Shown here piece by piece: positions 56,634-64,000 of a stretch of 64,000 nt of DNA; position 1 is the first letter of the stretch, and every line of letters starts with the position of its first letter. Source of the DNA: Saccharopolyspora hordei (GTDB lineage Bacteria > Actinomycetota > Actinomycetes > Mycobacteriales > Pseudonocardiaceae); NCBI RefSeq assembly GCF_013410345.1, contig NZ_JACCFJ010000001.1, forward strand, positions 2,331,001 through 2,395,000, written 5' to 3'. Under the pieces are notes generated by a model that worked only from the letters and a program-made list of their open reading frames with translations, did not search any database and was not told the DNA's origin. The translations under genes and the position numbers were made by a program.

Positions 56634-57431
56634 ATGCAGGAGCGGCCGGACTGGGCGCCGGAGGGGATCGACCTGAGCAAGCCCAGCGCTGCGCGGGTCT
56701 ACGACTTCTACCTGGGCGGGGCGCACAACTTCGAGGTGGACCGCGAGCTCGGGCGCAAGGTCATGGCGGTCGTGCCCGAGGTCGGTGAGCTCGCGGTCAA
56801 CAACCGTTCGTTCCTGCGGCGCGCGGTGCGGTACTGCCTGGACCAGGGTGTGCGGCAGTTCCTCGACATCGGGGCGGGGATCCCGACCGCGGGCAGCGTC
56901 CACGAGATCGCGCCGGAGGCTCGGGTGGTCTACGTGGACAACGAGCCGGTGGCGGTGGCGCACAGCCGCGCCATCCTCGAGGGCAACGACCGGGCCACCG
57001 TCGTCCAGGCGGACGTGCGGGACGTCGACGGCGTCCTGGACGCCCCGGAGACCCGGGAGCTGCTGGACTTCTCCCAGCCCATCGCGGTGATGATGGTCGC
57101 GCTGCTGCACTTCGTGCCGGAGAGCGCGAAGCCCCGCGAGGTGGTCCGCCGCTACCACGAGCGGCTCGCGCCCGGCAGCTACCTGGCCCTCTCCCACATC
57201 ACCGGGGACGACGACGAGGAGCGCGTGGGCAAGCTGGTCGAGCTCTACCAGGGCAGCAGCGATCCGCTCACGCTGCGCTCGCGGGACGAGGTGGCCGAGC
57301 TGGTCAGCGACTTCGAGCTCGTCGAGCCGGGCGTGGTCTACCTCTCGGAGTGGCGTCCGGAGTCCCCCGAGGACAGGTGGGAACGACCGGAGCAGTCCAT
57401 TGGTTACGGCGCCCTCGGGCGCAAGGTGTGA
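56634..57431 (+). CDS. DUF574 (S-adenosyl methyltransferase family) protein, copy 2
   Basis: A 265-residue tandem paralogue of the preceding gene. It keeps the YLGGAHNFEVDRELGRK, DIGAGIPTAGSVHEIAPEA and VMMVALLHFVPESAKPREV motifs. It is four residues shorter, mainly from a deletion next to the HEIA segment. The ATG follows GGGGAGG. Its stop is 5 nt before the ATG of the GGDEF/EAL gene, so the three genes are probably one transcript. Confidence 0.88.
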   Translation: MQERPDWAPEGIDLSKPSAARVYDFYLGGAHNFEVDRELGRKVMAVVPEVGELAVNNRSFLRRAVRYCLDQGVRQFLDIGAGIPTAGSVHEIAPEARVVYVDNEPVAVAHSRAILEGNDRATVVQADVRDVDGVLDAPETRELLDFSQPIAVMMVALLHFVPESAKPREVVRRYHERLAPGSYLALSHITGDDDEERVGKLVELYQGSSDPLTLRSRDEVAELVSDFELVEPGVVYLSEWRPESPEDRWERPEQSIGYGALGRKV

Positions 57432-57436
57432 GGTTG

Positions 57437-59551
57437 ATGCCAGACACAGTCGATGCTGGACCGGAGCACGACGAAGCGGTCAAGGAGTGGGCTCGCCGCA
57501 TCATCCACACCAGCTACGTCGCGATGGGGCGACCCGAGCTGGAGGCCTTCCTGGCCGAGCGCCTGGGCGAGCTGCTGGCCGCGCTCGACAGCGGGCCGCC
57601 CGACGCCGCTGCCGACGTCGGGCGGCACCTGGTCGACGTGCACCTGACCAACTCGCAAGCGCTGGCCCGCACGCTGCGGCACCTGGCGACCGTGCTGCCC
57701 ACCCTCCGCGAGGTCGACCCGGTCCGGCTGCACGAGGTGCTCAGCGAGCTGGCCGCGGGCTACGCCGGCGCGCTGCGCGAGCAGACCCTCACCGAGCAGG
57801 CGTTGATCCAGCGCGCGGTGTCGGCCGCCCGCGACGCCGCCGAGGAGGCGCTGCGCGCCAGCGAGGCCCGGTCCCGCGCCGTGGTCACCTCCTCCGCGCT
57901 GGGCATCGCCGTGGTCCGGCTGGACGGCGTCATCGAGGAGGTCAACACGGCGCTGCGCCGGATCTTCCGGCGGGGCGACGACGAGCTGCTCGGCCGCACG
58001 ATCTTCGAGCTGGCCGACGAGGCGTGGACCAAGGAGCTGGAGGCCGCCAACGACCGCCTGGTCGGGGGCAGCGACGACCACTACCAGCTGGACACCCGGT
58101 TCACCGCGCCGGACGGCTCGCACGTGTGGACCCAGCTCTCGGCCGCCCTCGTCCGCGACGCCCGCGGCGAACCCGAGTACCAGGTGGTGCTCTACGAGGA
58201 CATCACCGACCGGCACATGCTCCAGGAGAACTTCCGCAGGCAGGCCGTGCACGACCCGCTCACCGGCCTGGCGAACCGGACCCAGCTGCAGACCAGCCTG
58301 GACTCGGCGCTGGAGGAGACCCAGCCGGGCCGGCGGGTGGGGCTGTGCTACTTCGACCTGGACGGGTTCAAGGCGGTCAACGACAGCCTCGGCCACCAGA
58401 TCGGCGACCAGCTGCTGCGCACCGTCGCGCAGCGGCTGCAGGCCGCGGCGCAGCGCGCGGCGAAGGGGGCGCTCGCGGCCCGGATGGGCGGTGACGAGTT
58501 CGTCGTCCTGGTGCCCGACTCGACCGGTGCCACCCACCTGATCGCCGTGGTCGAGGAGATGCTGCGCGAGGTCACCAGCCCCGCGCGCATCGGCTCGCAC
58601 GAGCTCAGCGCCTCGGCCAGCGTCGGGATCGTGGAGCGCCCGGTCGCCGAGACCGACGCCGAGTCGCTGCTGCGCGACGCCGACGTCACCCTCTACCGGG
58701 CCAAGCAGGACGGCCGGGCCCAGTGGGTGCTGTACGACCCGGAGCGCAACGCGGCGGCGCTGGACCGGTTCCGGCTCTCCGCCGAGCTGCCCGCGGCGAT
58801 CGAGCAGTACGAGCTGTTCGTCGAGTACCGGCCGATCGTGGAGCTGGCGACCGGGCGCTGCATCTCGGCCGCCGCCAGCATCCGCTGGGACCACCCGAAG
58901 TTCGGCGAGCTCGGCGAGGAGAGCTTCCTCGGGCTGGCCGAGGAGACCGGGTTGATCACCCGGCTCGGCACCTGGGCCCTGGAGCAGGTGTGCGAGCAGG
59001 CCGCGCGCTGGGTGCAGCAGCTCGGCGAGGCGGCCCCGGTCGCCGCCGTGCGCCTGTCGCCGCGCCACGTCCGCGACCCCGAGCTGGTCGGTGACGTGCA
59101 GCGCATCCTCCGCGACACCGGGTTGCCGCCCCGGTACCTCGCGCTCGGGCTGCCCGAGTCGGCGCTGTTCGACCCGCAGGGCGACCCCGAGGACATGCTG
59201 GAGATCTTCGCCGACATGGGGCTGCGGCTGTGCGTCTACGAGTTCGGCGAGGACTACGCCCGCATGTCGCGGCTGAAGGACCTGCCGCTGGGGATGGCGC
59301 GGATCGAGGGCCCGCACCTGGACAGCTTCGCCGACCCGAGCGGCCCCACTCCGCTGGACGAGCACCTGGTGGTGGCCGCCTGCGGCGCGGCCAAGCTGCT
59401 GGGCCTGCCGGTCAGCGCGGCGGGCGTGCGCGACGAGCGGCAGGCCCACCGCCTGCGCGACCTGGGCGTGTCGCTGGCGCTGGGGCCGTTCACCGGCGGC
59501 CTGGTGTCGGCGGTCGAGCTGGTCGAGCTCGTGCTCGAGCAGTCGGCGTGA
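57437..59551 (+). CDS. PAS-GGDEF-degenerate EAL signalling protein
   Basis: A 704-residue cytosolic protein. Residues about 1-125 are an N-terminal helical domain, about 130-265 a PAS domain (ARSRAVVTSSALGIAVVRLD to VVLYEDITDRH), and about 270-440 a GGDEF domain with an intact active site (RMGGDEFVVL). The last 255 residues align with EAL domains but the EAL triplet is replaced (ISAAASIRWDHPKFG), ELTES is replaced by GLPES and the LKID strand by MARIEG. It should therefore make c-di-GMP but not degrade it; the EAL part may sense or dimerise. The ATG follows GAGG and overlaps nothing. Confidence 0.88.
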   Translation: MPDTVDAGPEHDEAVKEWARRIIHTSYVAMGRPELEAFLAERLGELLAALDSGPPDAAADVGRHLVDVHLTNSQALARTLRHLATVLPTLREVDPVRLHEVLSELAAGYAGALREQTLTEQALIQRAVSAARDAAEEALRASEARSRAVVTSSALGIAVVRLDGVIEEVNTALRRIFRRGDDELLGRTIFELADEAWTKELEAANDRLVGGSDDHYQLDTRFTAPDGSHVWTQLSAALVRDARGEPEYQVVLYEDITDRHMLQENFRRQAVHDPLTGLANRTQLQTSLDSALEETQPGRRVGLCYFDLDGFKAVNDSLGHQIGDQLLRTVAQRLQAAAQRAAKGALAARMGGDEFVVLVPDSTGATHLIAVVEEMLREVTSPARIGSHELSASASVGIVERPVAETDAESLLRDADVTLYRAKQDGRAQWVLYDPERNAAALDRFRLSAELPAAIEQYELFVEYRPIVELATGRCISAAASIRWDHPKFGELGEESFLGLAEETGLITRLGTWALEQVCEQAARWVQQLGEAAPVAAVRLSPRHVRDPELVGDVQRILRDTGLPPRYLALGLPESALFDPQGDPEDMLEIFADMGLRLCVYEFGEDYARMSRLKDLPLGMARIEGPHLDSFADPSGPTPLDEHLVVAACGAAKLLGLPVSAAGVRDERQAHRLRDLGVSLALGPFTGGLVSAVELVELVLEQSA

Positions 59552-59650
59552 CCCCGGGTGGTGGCCGAGGACCGTCCGCGACCAGCCGATAGCATCGGGG
59601 ATGCGAAGCGTGTCCGCGCCGGTCGCGGCCGGCCCAGTGGAGGAGTGATC

Positions 59651-61705
59651 GTGTCCGTACAGCCTTCCCAAGCCCAGCAAGCTCCCCGGGTGAAGGTTCC
59701 GGCGGGCACTACTGCGGGGGCAGCCGTGGCCGAGGCCGGGCTGCCGTCCAAGGGCCCGGAGGCGGTCGTCGTCGTCCGTGACGCCGAGGGCACCCTGCGC
59801 GACCTGGCCTGGGCGCCCGAGACCGACGTCGAGGTGGAGGCGGTCGCCGCCGACACCGAGGAGGGCCGCAGCGTCATCCGGCACTCCGCCGCGCACGTGC
59901 TCGCGCAGGCGGTGCAGAACCTCTTCCCGGACGCCAAGCTCGGGATCGGCCCGCCGGTCAAGGACGGTTTCTACTACGACTTCGACGTCGACCGCCCGTT
60001 CACCCCGGAGGACCTGCAGGCGCTCGAGAAGCGCATGAAGCAGATCATCAAGTCCGGGCAGAAGTTCTCCCGCCGCCGGCTGGAGTCGGTCGAGGAGGCG
60101 AAGGAGGAGCTGGCCTCCGAGCCCTACAAGCTGGAGCTGGTCGACCTCAAGTCCGATGTGGACACCAGTGAGGTGATGGAGGTCGGCGGCGGCGAGCTCA
60201 CCGTCTACGACAACATCGACCGGCACGGCGAGGTCGTCTGGGGCGACCTGTGCCGCGGCCCGCACGTCCCGCACACCCGGTTCATCCCCGCGTTCAAGCT
60301 GATGCGGGTGGCCGCCGCCTACTGGCGCGGCAACCAGAACAACCCGCAGCTGCAGCGCATCTACGGCACCGCGTGGGAGTCCAAGGAGAAGCTCGAGGAG
60401 CACCTGGAGCTGCTGGCCGAGGCCGAGCGCCGCGACCACCGCCGGCTCGGCGCCGAGCTGGACCTGTTCTCCTTCCCGGAGGAGATCGGGTCCGGGCTGC
60501 CGGTGTTCCACCCCAAGGGCGGCATCATCCGGCGCGAGCTGGAGGACTACTCCCGCAAGCGGCACGAGCAGGCCGGCTACGAGTTCGTCAACACCCCGCA
60601 CATCACCAAGGACACGCTGTTCAAGACCTCCGGTCACCTCGACTGGTACCAGGACGGCATGTTCCCGGCGATGCACCTCGACGAGGAGCGCGACGCCAAC
60701 GGCGAGCTGCGCAAGCCCGGGGTGGACTACTACCTCAAGCCGATGAACTGCCCGTTCCACAACCTGATCTACCGCTCCCGCGGGCGCTCCTACCGGGAGC
60801 TGCCGCTGCGGTTGTTCGAGTTCGGGTCGGTGTACCGGTACGAGAAGTCCGGTGTGGTGCACGGGCTGACCCGCGTGCGCGGCATGACCCAGGACGACGC
60901 GCACATCTACTGCACCCCGGACCAGCTCCAGGACGAGCTGAAGTCGCTGCTGGGCTTCGTGCTCGACCTGCTGCGCGACTACGGCCTGGACGACTTCTAC
61001 CTGGAGCTGTCCACCCGCAACGAGGAGAAGTACGTCGGGGACGACGAGAGCTGGGAGGTCGCGACCGAGGCGCTGCGCCAGGCGGCCGAGGCCTCCGGCC
61101 TGGAACTGGTGCCGGACCCGGGCGGCGCGGCGTTCTACGGGCCGAAGATCTCGGTGCAGGCCAAGGACGCGCTGGGCCGCAGCTGGCAGATGTCGACCAT
61201 CCAGGTCGACTACCACCTGCCGGAGCGGTTCGACCTGGAGTACACCGCGCCGGACGGCAGCAAGCAGCGGCCGATCAAGATCCACCGGGCGCTGTTCGGC
61301 TCCATCGAGCGGTTCTTCGGCGTGCTCACCGAGCACTACGCGGGCGCCTTCCCGGCCTGGCTCTCCCCGGTGCAGGCGGTGGGCATCCCGATCGCCGACG
61401 AGCACGTCGAGCACCTGCAGCGGGTCGCGAAGGCGTTGCGCGACAAGGGGATCCGCGTCGACATCGACACCAGCGACGACCGCATGCAGAAGAAGATCCG
61501 CACCCACACCACGCAGAAGGTGCCGTTCCTGCTGCTGGCCGGCGGCAAGGACGTGGAAGCGGACGCCGTGTCGTTCCGGTTCCGCGACGGCTCGCAGATC
61601 AACGGGGTGCCGGTGGACGCCGCGGTGAACGCGCTCGTCGACTGGGTGCAGCGCCGCGAGAACGCCTCGCCGAACGCGGAGAACTTCCAGGTGGGGACGG
61701 CGTGA
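59651..61705 (+). CDS. thrS: threonyl-tRNA synthetase
   Basis: A 684-residue class II synthetase. It has an N-terminal TGS domain ([19 protein letters not shown]), the editing/SAD domain ([20 protein letters not shown] with the HxxxH of the zinc site, and [13 protein letters not shown]), and the catalytic core with motif 2 ([20 protein letters not shown]), zinc-binding Cys/His residues and motif 3. An anticodon-binding domain follows. The GTG at 59651 is 6 nt after GGAGGAG. No T-box leader was recognised in the 99-nt gap upstream. It starts the conserved thrS-HIT-pgsA block of actinobacteria. Confidence 0.96.
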   Translation: MSVQPSQAQQAPRVKVPAGTTAGAAVAEAGLPSKGPEAVVVVRDAEGTLRDLAWAPETDVEVEAVAADTEEGRSVIRHSAAHVLAQAVQNLFPDAKLGIGPPVKDGFYYDFDVDRPFTPEDLQALEKRMKQIIKSGQKFSRRRLESVEEAKEELASEPYKLELVDLKSDVDTSEVMEVGGGELTVYDNIDRHGEVVWGDLCRGPHVPHTRFIPAFKLMRVAAAYWRGNQNNPQLQRIYGTAWESKEKLEEHLELLAEAERRDHRRLGAELDLFSFPEEIGSGLPVFHPKGGIIRRELEDYSRKRHEQAGYEFVNTPHITKDTLFKTSGHLDWYQDGMFPAMHLDEERDANGELRKPGVDYYLKPMNCPFHNLIYRSRGRSYRELPLRLFEFGSVYRYEKSGVVHGLTRVRGMTQDDAHIYCTPDQLQDELKSLLGFVLDLLRDYGLDDFYLELSTRNEEKYVGDDESWEVATEALRQAAEASGLELVPDPGGAAFYGPKISVQAKDALGRSWQMSTIQVDYHLPERFDLEYTAPDGSKQRPIKIHRALFGSIERFFGVLTEHYAGAFPAWLSPVQAVGIPIADEHVEHLQRVAKALRDKGIRVDIDTSDDRMQKKIRTHTTQKVPFLLLAGGKDVEADAVSFRFRDGSQINGVPVDAAVNALVDWVQRRENASPNAENFQVGTA

Positions 61706-62271
61706 GCGTCGAGCCGGGAGGAGTGGAGCTGACCGAGCAGCACGGGGTCGGGGTCCAGGACGCCCTGCAGCGGTTGTGGACCCCGCACCGGATGGCCTAC
61801 ATCCAGGGCGAGAACAAGCCCGACGGTGACGACAGCGACGGCTGCCCGTTCTGCCGCCTGCTGGAGTCCGGCCGCCCCGACTCCGAGACGCTCATCGTCG
61901 CCCGCGGCGAGCTGGTCTTCGCGATCCTCAACCTGTACCCGTACAACCCCGGGCACCTCATGGTGCTGCCGTACCGGCACGTGGCCGACTACACCGAGCT
62001 CACCGAGGCCGAGACGGCGGGGGTCGCGGAGTACACCCAGCGCGCGATGCGGGTGATCCGCCGGGTGTCGGCGCCGCACGGGTTCAACATCGGGCTCAAC
62101 CAGGGCCCGGTGGCGGGCGCGGGCATCGCCGCGCACCTGCACCAGCACGTGGTGCCCCGCTGGGGCGGTGACTCGAACTTCATGCCCGTCATCGGGCACA
62201 CCAAGGTCCTGCCCCAGCTGCTCGGCGAGACCCGCCAGCTCCTCGCCGACGCCTGGGGCGAGCTGGACTGA
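61702..62271 (+). CDS. HIT-family hydrolase/phosphorylase
   Basis: A 189-residue histidine-triad protein. [20 protein letters not shown] opens the fold with a CxxC zinc pair. [20 protein letters not shown] is the first beta sheet, and the catalytic triad is [10 protein letters not shown]. It is closest to the actinobacterial Ap4A phosphorylase group (Rv2613c-like), which sits between thrS and pgsA in mycobacteria too. The GTG at 61702 overlaps the thrS stop as GTGA; GTG 61723 is an alternative with a tight GGGAGGA. Confidence 0.9.
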   Translation: MSVEPGGVELTEQHGVGVQDALQRLWTPHRMAYIQGENKPDGDDSDGCPFCRLLESGRPDSETLIVARGELVFAILNLYPYNPGHLMVLPYRHVADYTELTEAETAGVAEYTQRAMRVIRRVSAPHGFNIGLNQGPVAGAGIAAHLHQHVVPRWGGDSNFMPVIGHTKVLPQLLGETRQLLADAWGELD

Positions 62272-62330
62272 CGCGACTCTGGTGGGAACCGGGCCCGCGA
62301 TTCCCACGGGGATCGCGCACTGACGCCGGC

Positions 62331-62363
62331 GAGGGGCCGGGGACCTGGGGTCCCCGGCCCCTC
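62331..62363. terminator. bidirectional terminator between HIT and yceI
   Basis: GAGGGGCCGGGGACC (62331-62345) pairs with GGTCCCCGGCCCCTC (62349-62363), 15-bp stem and 3-nt loop. It lies between convergent 3' ends. Confidence 0.88.
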
Positions 62364-62376
62364 CGCGTGCGTGGGC

Positions 62377-62904
62377 TCAGCTGCGGAGCTTGGCCTCGAT
62401 GTCGAGGCTGATGGTCACCTTCTCGCCGATCATCGCGCCGCCCGGCGCGCCCACGCCGAAGTCGGTGCGGTTGATGACGGTCTTGGCGGACAGGCCCAGC
62501 AGGCCGTCCTCGGTGAAGCCGCCCAGCTCGGTCTCCAGCGAGATCGGCTTGGTCACGCCGTGCAGGGTGAACTCGCCGTCGATGATGAAGTCCTCGCCGT
62601 CCTGGCGGATCCCGGTGGAGCGGAAGGTCGCGGTCGGGAACTGCTCGACGTCCAGGAAGTCGGCGTTGCGCACGTGGGCGTCCCGGTCGGCGTTGCCGGT
62701 GTCGATCGAGGCGGTGTCGATGGTCGCGGTGACCGAGGACTGCAGCGGGTCGGCGGCGGTGACGATCTCGCCCTGGAAGGAGCCGAAGCGGCCGCGGGAC
62801 TTGCCGACCCCCATGTGCCGCACGGTGAACTGGATGTCGGAGTGGACGGTGTCGATGTCCCAGGTGCCGGTGACGTAGCCCGGGATCTGCTCGGTGGTGG
62901 TCAT
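62377..62904 (-). CDS. YceI-family lipocalin-like protein
   Basis: A 175-residue YceI-domain protein that binds polyisoprenoid lipids in a beta barrel. GTWDIDTVHSDIQFTVRHMG is the N-terminal signature, ATIDTASIDTGNADRDAHVR follows with FLDVEQFPTATF, and the C-terminal INRTDFGVGAPGG and VTISLDIEAKL are conserved. No signal peptide is visible from ATG 62904 (preceded by GGGAGG), so it is cytosolic. It is inserted, in opposite orientation, between the HIT and pgsA genes that are adjacent in mycobacteria. Confidence 0.9.
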   Translation of the reverse strand: MTTTEQIPGYVTGTWDIDTVHSDIQFTVRHMGVGKSRGRFGSFQGEIVTAADPLQSSVTATIDTASIDTGNADRDAHVRNADFLDVEQFPTATFRSTGIRQDGEDFIIDGEFTLHGVTKPISLETELGGFTEDGLLGLSAKTVINRTDFGVGAPGGAMIGEKVTISLDIEAKLRS

Positions 62905-63162
62905 GCTGCCTCCCGTGTTGCTGTGCGGGGTCTGTGTCGCTTGCGGGGTCTGCGTCGACGTCGTGCCGCCGCGCACCGTGCGCGGGGTGCCTCGGACGCA
63001 GGCGTTTCCCACCGCCAACACCCTTGAAACTTCAATGATTCCGTGGTGTGTTCGAGATCACCGAGGGGGTCCCGGTGGGCGCCCACCGGTGTTCGTGATC
63101 AGCGCGGGCTAGTCTGCTGGCAGGGCACACGACAAGCACAGGGCGGCTGACTCTTCACGCAC

Positions 63163-63780
63163 ATGCTGAACATCTTCGCGCGGGACTCGCTGTCCCGACT
63201 GACCAACCCGATCGGTGCGGGCCTGGTCCGGCTCGGTCTCTCGCCGAACGCGGTGACGCTGACCGGCACGGTCGCCAGCGCTGCGGCTGCGCTGTGGTTC
63301 TTCCCGCGCGGCGAGCTCTTCGTGGGCACCGTGGTGGTCGCGGTGTTCCTGCTCTTCGACGTCCTCGACGGCGCGATGGCCCGCGCGGGCGGCCGGGCCT
63401 CGCGGTTCGGCGGGGTGCTCGACGCGAGCTGCGACCGGCTCGTGGACGGCGCGCTGTTCGGCTCGCTGGTGTGGTGGTCGCTGGTGGTGGAGGTGGACCG
63501 GTCGCGCGGCCTGGGCCTGCTCATCTGCCTGGTCAGCGCGCAGGTGATCTCCTACGTCAAGGCCCGCGCGGAGGCCAACGGGCTCCGGGCCGACGGCGGC
63601 CTGGCCGAGCGCGCGGAGCGCTTCCTGGTGGTGCTCATCGGCACCGGCCTGCACGGCCTCGGCGTCCCGTACGTCCTCGACGTGGCGGTGTGGCTGCTGG
63701 TGCTGCTGTGCCTGATCACCATCGCCCAACGCCTGGCCACCGTCCACCGCTCCGCCCGCACCCAACGCGAGATGAGGTGA
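63163..63780 (+). CDS. pgsA: CDP-alcohol phosphatidyltransferase (phosphatidylinositol phosphate synthase type)
   Basis: A 205-residue membrane enzyme transferring a phosphatidyl group from CDP-diacylglycerol. The CDP-alcohol motif DG-x2-AR-x8-G-x3-D-x3-D is complete in DVLDGAMARAGGRASRFGG and the following LDASCDR. About six membrane helices are visible. Position after thrS and a HIT gene matches mycobacterial pgsA1, which makes phosphatidylinositol phosphate for PIM lipids. The ATG at 63163 has no strong ribosome binding site. The neighbouring acyltransferase and pimA of the mycobacterial cluster are not present downstream. Confidence 0.9.
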   Translation: MLNIFARDSLSRLTNPIGAGLVRLGLSPNAVTLTGTVASAAAALWFFPRGELFVGTVVVAVFLLFDVLDGAMARAGGRASRFGGVLDASCDRLVDGALFGSLVWWSLVVEVDRSRGLGLLICLVSAQVISYVKARAEANGLRADGGLAERAERFLVVLIGTGLHGLGVPYVLDVAVWLLVLLCLITIAQRLATVHRSARTQREMR

Positions 63781-63820
63781 AGGGCACCGCCCGCCGACCG
63801 GGTCGGCGGGCGGTGCCCTT
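63780..63820. terminator. 19-bp-stem terminator between pgsA and pdxS
   Basis: AAGGGCACCGCCCGCCGAC (63780-63798) pairs with GTCGGCGGGCGGTGCCCTT (63802-63820) over a CGG loop. It begins on the last base of the pgsA stop codon and separates two convergent genes. Confidence 0.92.
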
Positions 63821-63916
63821 GGCGCTTCACCAGGACGTGTCGTCGGTTGCGGTGGTCTTCGGCGTCCTGCCCGATGTGCGGGGGAGGAGGCGCCCTTCAC
63901 GCCTCGCTCGGTCGGG

Positions 63917-64000
63917 TCACCAGCCGCGGTGGGCGTAGCGCTGCTGCTCGGGGAGGTCGTCCACGTTGATGCCGACCATCGCCTCGCCGAGACCGCGGGA
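63917..64000 (-). CDS. pdxS: pyridoxal 5'-phosphate synthase lyase subunit, C-terminus (partial)
   Basis: The last 27 codons of a minus-strand gene run off the window. They read SRGLGEAMVGINVDDLPEQQ then RYAHRGW and stop. This matches the C-terminus of PdxS (SNZ family), which forms PLP from ribose 5-phosphate, glyceraldehyde 3-phosphate and ammonia supplied by PdxT. Its presence near pgsA agrees with the pdxS/pgsA/thrS neighbourhood of mycobacteria. Confidence 0.85.
   Translation of the reverse strand, partial: SRGLGEAMVGINVDDLPEQQRYAHRGW

Noticed and set aside
57404-61507. A 1367-codon minus-strand open frame
   Set aside because: It is antisense to the GGDEF protein and thrS, has Val/Leu/Arg/Gly-rich shadow composition, and no conserved motif. 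Both sense genes are certain.

Overview
The window is chromosomal DNA from a high-GC actinomycete. The SsgB sporulation protein, F420-dependent oxidoreductase, DUF574 methyltransferases, phosphatidylinositol-phosphate-synthase-type PgsA, twin-arginine rubber oxygenases and a KamB-type 16S rRNA methyltransferase together point to the Pseudonocardiaceae, perhaps a Saccharopolyspora relative. That placement is inference from gene content.

Layout. 1-6.45 kb: MFS exporter, a Gly/Trp-rich microprotein, an LLM oxidoreductase, a deletion scar joining two 5'-truncated genes (DJ-1/PfpI and MmyB-like), a Gly-Cys-Val tRNA operon, ssgB, a PGPGW membrane protein and tRNA-Val(CAC). 6.45-18.1 kb: a visibly more AT-rich CRISPR island. 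It has a 9-repeat type I-E array on +, a truncated cas3 (HD part only, +), a PD-(D/E)XK-like nuclease (+), and a complete translationally coupled interference operon on - (cas3, a 115-aa unknown, cas8e, cse2, cas7, cas5, cas6e). It ends with a cas6e 3' relic, an intact cas1 and a truncated cas2, all on +. The + strand pieces are the two ends of a second I-E operon whose middle is replaced by the - strand operon. 18.1-24.5 kb: two latex-clearing-protein (rubber oxygenase) genes, a divergent TetR regulator with a palindrome between them, an acyl-CoA synthetase and an acyl-CoA dehydrogenase. This is a plausible rubber/isoprenoid catabolic cluster. 24.5-28.8 kb: tandem repeats, then a LacI regulator divergent from a histidinol-dehydrogenase-like (HpsN-type) enzyme and an MHS transporter, with GTTTACGTAAAC operators between. 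28.9-36.2 kb: 16S rRNA A1408 methyltransferase coupled to a DUF371 protein, MFS efflux pump, REP-like hairpins, membrane proteins and a thioesterase. 36.3-40.9 kb: proline catabolism (proline dehydrogenase, P5C dehydrogenase, PucR-type activator). 40.9-55.4 kb: SDR, a VapC relic, coaA, APC permease, universal stress protein and adenylate cyclase, a two-gene lipid methylation unit (FAD oxidoreductase and CFA-type methyltransferase), lipase maturation factor, rlmA-like gene, aldehyde dehydrogenase and fprA. 55.8-64 kb: tandem DUF574 methyltransferases, a GGDEF/degenerate-EAL protein, then the conserved actinobacterial thrS-HIT-pgsA block with a yceI gene inserted, and the 3' end of pdxS.

The most interesting region is the CRISPR island. 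Two I-E lineages are nested, the array looks frozen because cas2 is broken, and an uncharacterised gene is coupled by ATGA overlaps on both sides inside the interference operon. All calls come from reading the sequence; no database search or GC calculation was run.
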